Source of the DNA: Aureimonas mangrovi | GTDB taxonomy: Bacteria; Pseudomonadota; Alphaproteobacteria; Rhizobiales; Rhizobiaceae | Reading direction: 5' to 3' | NCBI RefSeq assembly: GCF_014058705.1 | Contig: NZ_CP059692.1 | Span: forward strand, 3,150,001 to 3,214,000 | DNA: 64,000 bases | Shown here: in pieces, positions 62,590 through 64,000 of the stretch | How the letters are laid out: every line of letters starts with the position of its first letter | How positions within the stretch are numbered: the first letter of the stretch is position 1 | The notes under the pieces: generated by a model | The model's input: the letters and a program-made list of their open reading frames with translations, nothing else | What the model was told of the DNA's origin: nothing | Database searches by the model: none | Position numbers and translations under genes: made by a program

Positions 62590-64000
62590 TCAGGGCGTGC
62601 GCAGGAGGCGTTCGAGATAGTCGCGCTCGAGCTGCGGCGAGAGGCTGTCGCCCAGCCGCTCACGAATCTCGTCGAGAATGCGTCGAGCGCGCTGGACGTC
62701 GATCTCATCCGGAACTTCGACGTCCTGCCCGAAGTCGGGACCCTGCGTCTGACGCTGGCGGCCGAGCGGGTCACGCCCGGAATTGCGCTGGCCGGGGCCG
62801 AAGCCGGGTCCCGGCTGGCCCATGCCGGGCTGCGGCTGGCCGCCCTGCCCCTCGCCCATCGCCTGCTGGAGCTGCTGCATCATCTCGCCGGCACCGCGAC
62901 GAAGCGCCTCCATCGCCTGCCCCTGCCGTCCGACGGCCTCGCCGTCCTGCCCTTCGCCGAGCGCCTCGGCGGCGCCACCCATCGCCTCGCCGGCCTCGCC
63001 GAGCCCTTCGCTCGGCTCCAGCCCCATACCTTCCATCGCCTCCTGCAGCGCCTGCAGGCGCTCCTGCAAAGCGTTCTGCTCGCCCTGCAGGCCTTCCATC
63101 GCCTCGCGCAGTTCCTCCTCGGTCATGGTCGAGGGCTCTCCTGGCGAGCCGGGCATGCCCTCCTCACCCATCTGGCGGCGCGCCTGCTCGCGGCCGAGCG
63201 CGAAGGTCTGGTCCATCAGCTCCTGCTGGCGCTGGAGCATCTCGCCCAGCTCGTTCATCTGGCGCTGGGCCTCGCTCTCGCCCTGCTGTTGCTGGCCGCC
63301 GCCCTGCTGCTGCATAGCCTGAAGGTTGTTCATCATCGACTGAAGTTCGGAGAGGAGCTGCTGCGCCGCCTCGCGCGAGCCCGAGCGCGCAAGGTCCTCG
63401 ATCCGGTCGAGCATGCGGTCGAGGTCCTGCGGGCGCAGCTCCTGCGCGTCGCCCATCTGCATCTGGTTCTGCGGCGGCGCATTGCGCATCGCCTCGGCCA
63501 TCGCCTGCATGAACTCCTGCATGGCGGCGCGAAGCTCGTCCATCAGTTCGGCGATCTCCTCCTCGGAAGCGCCATCACGAAGCGCTTCGGCAAGGTTCTC
63601 CTGCGCATCGCGCAGCCGCCGCTCGGCGAGCGAGAGATTGCCGTCCTCGATGCCAAGCGCGATTTCCCAGAGGAAATCCACCGCCGACAAAAGTGCCGCG
63701 TCGTCGTAGGCGCCCGCGATGCGCTCGCGCACCGCGCGAAGGGCGAGATAGTCGCCGGAGCGCTCGATGAAGCGATCACCGTGGAGCGTGACGGCGTCGA
63801 GCATGTCGACGACGCGTGGCGCGGCGTTGGCGTCGAGCGCGAGAATGCGGCGCTGCTCCACGACGGCGCGCGCGAGCGGGTTGGTGAAACGCCGCTCCGG
63901 CAGCGTCATTTCCAACGGATCGGACGCGCTCTCGCGGCCTGCGTCGTCCCGCGCGTGGAGCGTCATCGCCACACGCGCCCCGGCGTAGGGACTCTCGACG
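62590..64000 (-). CDS. TIGR02302/DUF4175 family protein, 3' portion (partial)
   Basis: The reading frame is open to the window end, so the 5' part is missing. At least 470 residues are seen. It has a Q/M/G-rich helical region (LQAMQQQGGGQQQQGESEAQRQ, GMGQPGPGFGPGQRN) and long coiled-coil-like Glu/Leu segments, typical of the large DUF4175 membrane proteins of alphaproteobacteria. Function unknown. Confidence 0.88.
   Translation of the reverse strand, partial: VESPYAGARVAMTLHARDDAGRESASDPLEMTLPERRFTNPLARAVVEQRRILALDANAAPRVVDMLDAVTLHGDRFIERSGDYLALRAVRERIAGAYDDAALLSAVDFLWEIALGIEDGNLSLAERRLRDAQENLAEALRDGASEEEIAELMDELRAAMQEFMQAMAEAMRNAPPQNQMQMGDAQELRPQDLDRMLDRIEDLARSGSREAAQQLLSELQSMMNNLQAMQQQGGGQQQQGESEAQRQMNELGEMLQRQQELMDQTFALGREQARRQMGEEGMPGSPGEPSTMTEEELREAMEGLQGEQNALQERLQALQEAMEGMGLEPSEGLGEAGEAMGGAAEALGEGQDGEAVGRQGQAMEALRRGAGEMMQQLQQAMGEGQGGQPQPGMGQPGPGFGPGQRNSGRDPLGRQRQTQGPDFGQDVEVPDEIDVQRARRILDEIRERLGDSLSPQLERDYLERLLRTP

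Overview
The window looks like a chromosomal segment of a high-GC, aerobic alphaproteobacterium of the order Hyphomicrobiales (Rhizobiales). I infer this from the gene families and their order: DUF4167 protein next to clpB, then prmC-prfA-ptsP-lysC/ubiG; secA divergent from ppiC-argJ-GNAT-mutT; aroK-aroB/xerD; bolA/J-domain/cobS-cobT; metX-metW beside chorismate mutase-hisC-tyrC; ftsE-ftsX beside hpt. An Aurantimonadaceae-like genus is possible, but the family cannot be fixed by eye. Oxygen-dependent CobST cobaltochelatase and ubiquinone synthesis fit an aerobe. No rRNA, tRNA, CRISPR array, prophage or intact insertion sequence was seen, and coding density is very high, with many 4-bp and 8-bp overlaps.

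Layout. 1-6 kb: envelope and cell-wall genes (M23 peptidase, extensin-like protein, L,D-transpeptidase, a lipoprotein, a PRC-barrel protein). 6-16 kb: clpB, a DUF4167 protein with AT-hook-like repeats, prmC, prfA, ptsP and lysC, all on the minus strand. 16-18 kb: ubiG, a small unknown gene, and a Dps-family gene behind a clear Irr-box-like site. 18.5-21.5 kb: a minus-strand run of small cysteine-containing proteins (glutaredoxin, nitrilase, DUF1178, two DUF1289) with comF. 21.6-27 kb: a methyltransferase, mutT, a decayed VapC toxin gene, a GNAT enzyme, argJ and ppiC. 27-32.3 kb: secA, an HxlR regulator with its divergent target, and mntP behind a manganese (yybP-ykoY) riboswitch.

32.7-45.5 kb: a second L,D-transpeptidase, accA, xerD, aroKB, bolA, a J-domain protein, cobST, and a queuosine-precursor transporter preceded by a very compact preQ1-I-like riboswitch. 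It directly follows rpmB and its terminator. 45.7-64 kb: gloB, an orphan tripartite-transporter binding protein, a BRCT-domain protein, metX-metW, the chorismate mutase-hisC-tyrC set, lipid and envelope genes, ftsEX, hpt, a single-domain response regulator, tam, and the 3' part of a DUF4175/TIGR02302 gene that runs off the window end.

Most of the window is housekeeping. The points most worth a second look are regulatory (preQ1-I and Mn2+ riboswitches, the Irr box at dps, the HxlR operator pair) and a few unusual proteins: the AT-hook DUF4167 protein, the tandem DUF1289 genes beside glutaredoxin, the BRCT protein, and the chorismate mutase with a long C-terminal extension. I did not find a convincing entirely new multi-gene system.
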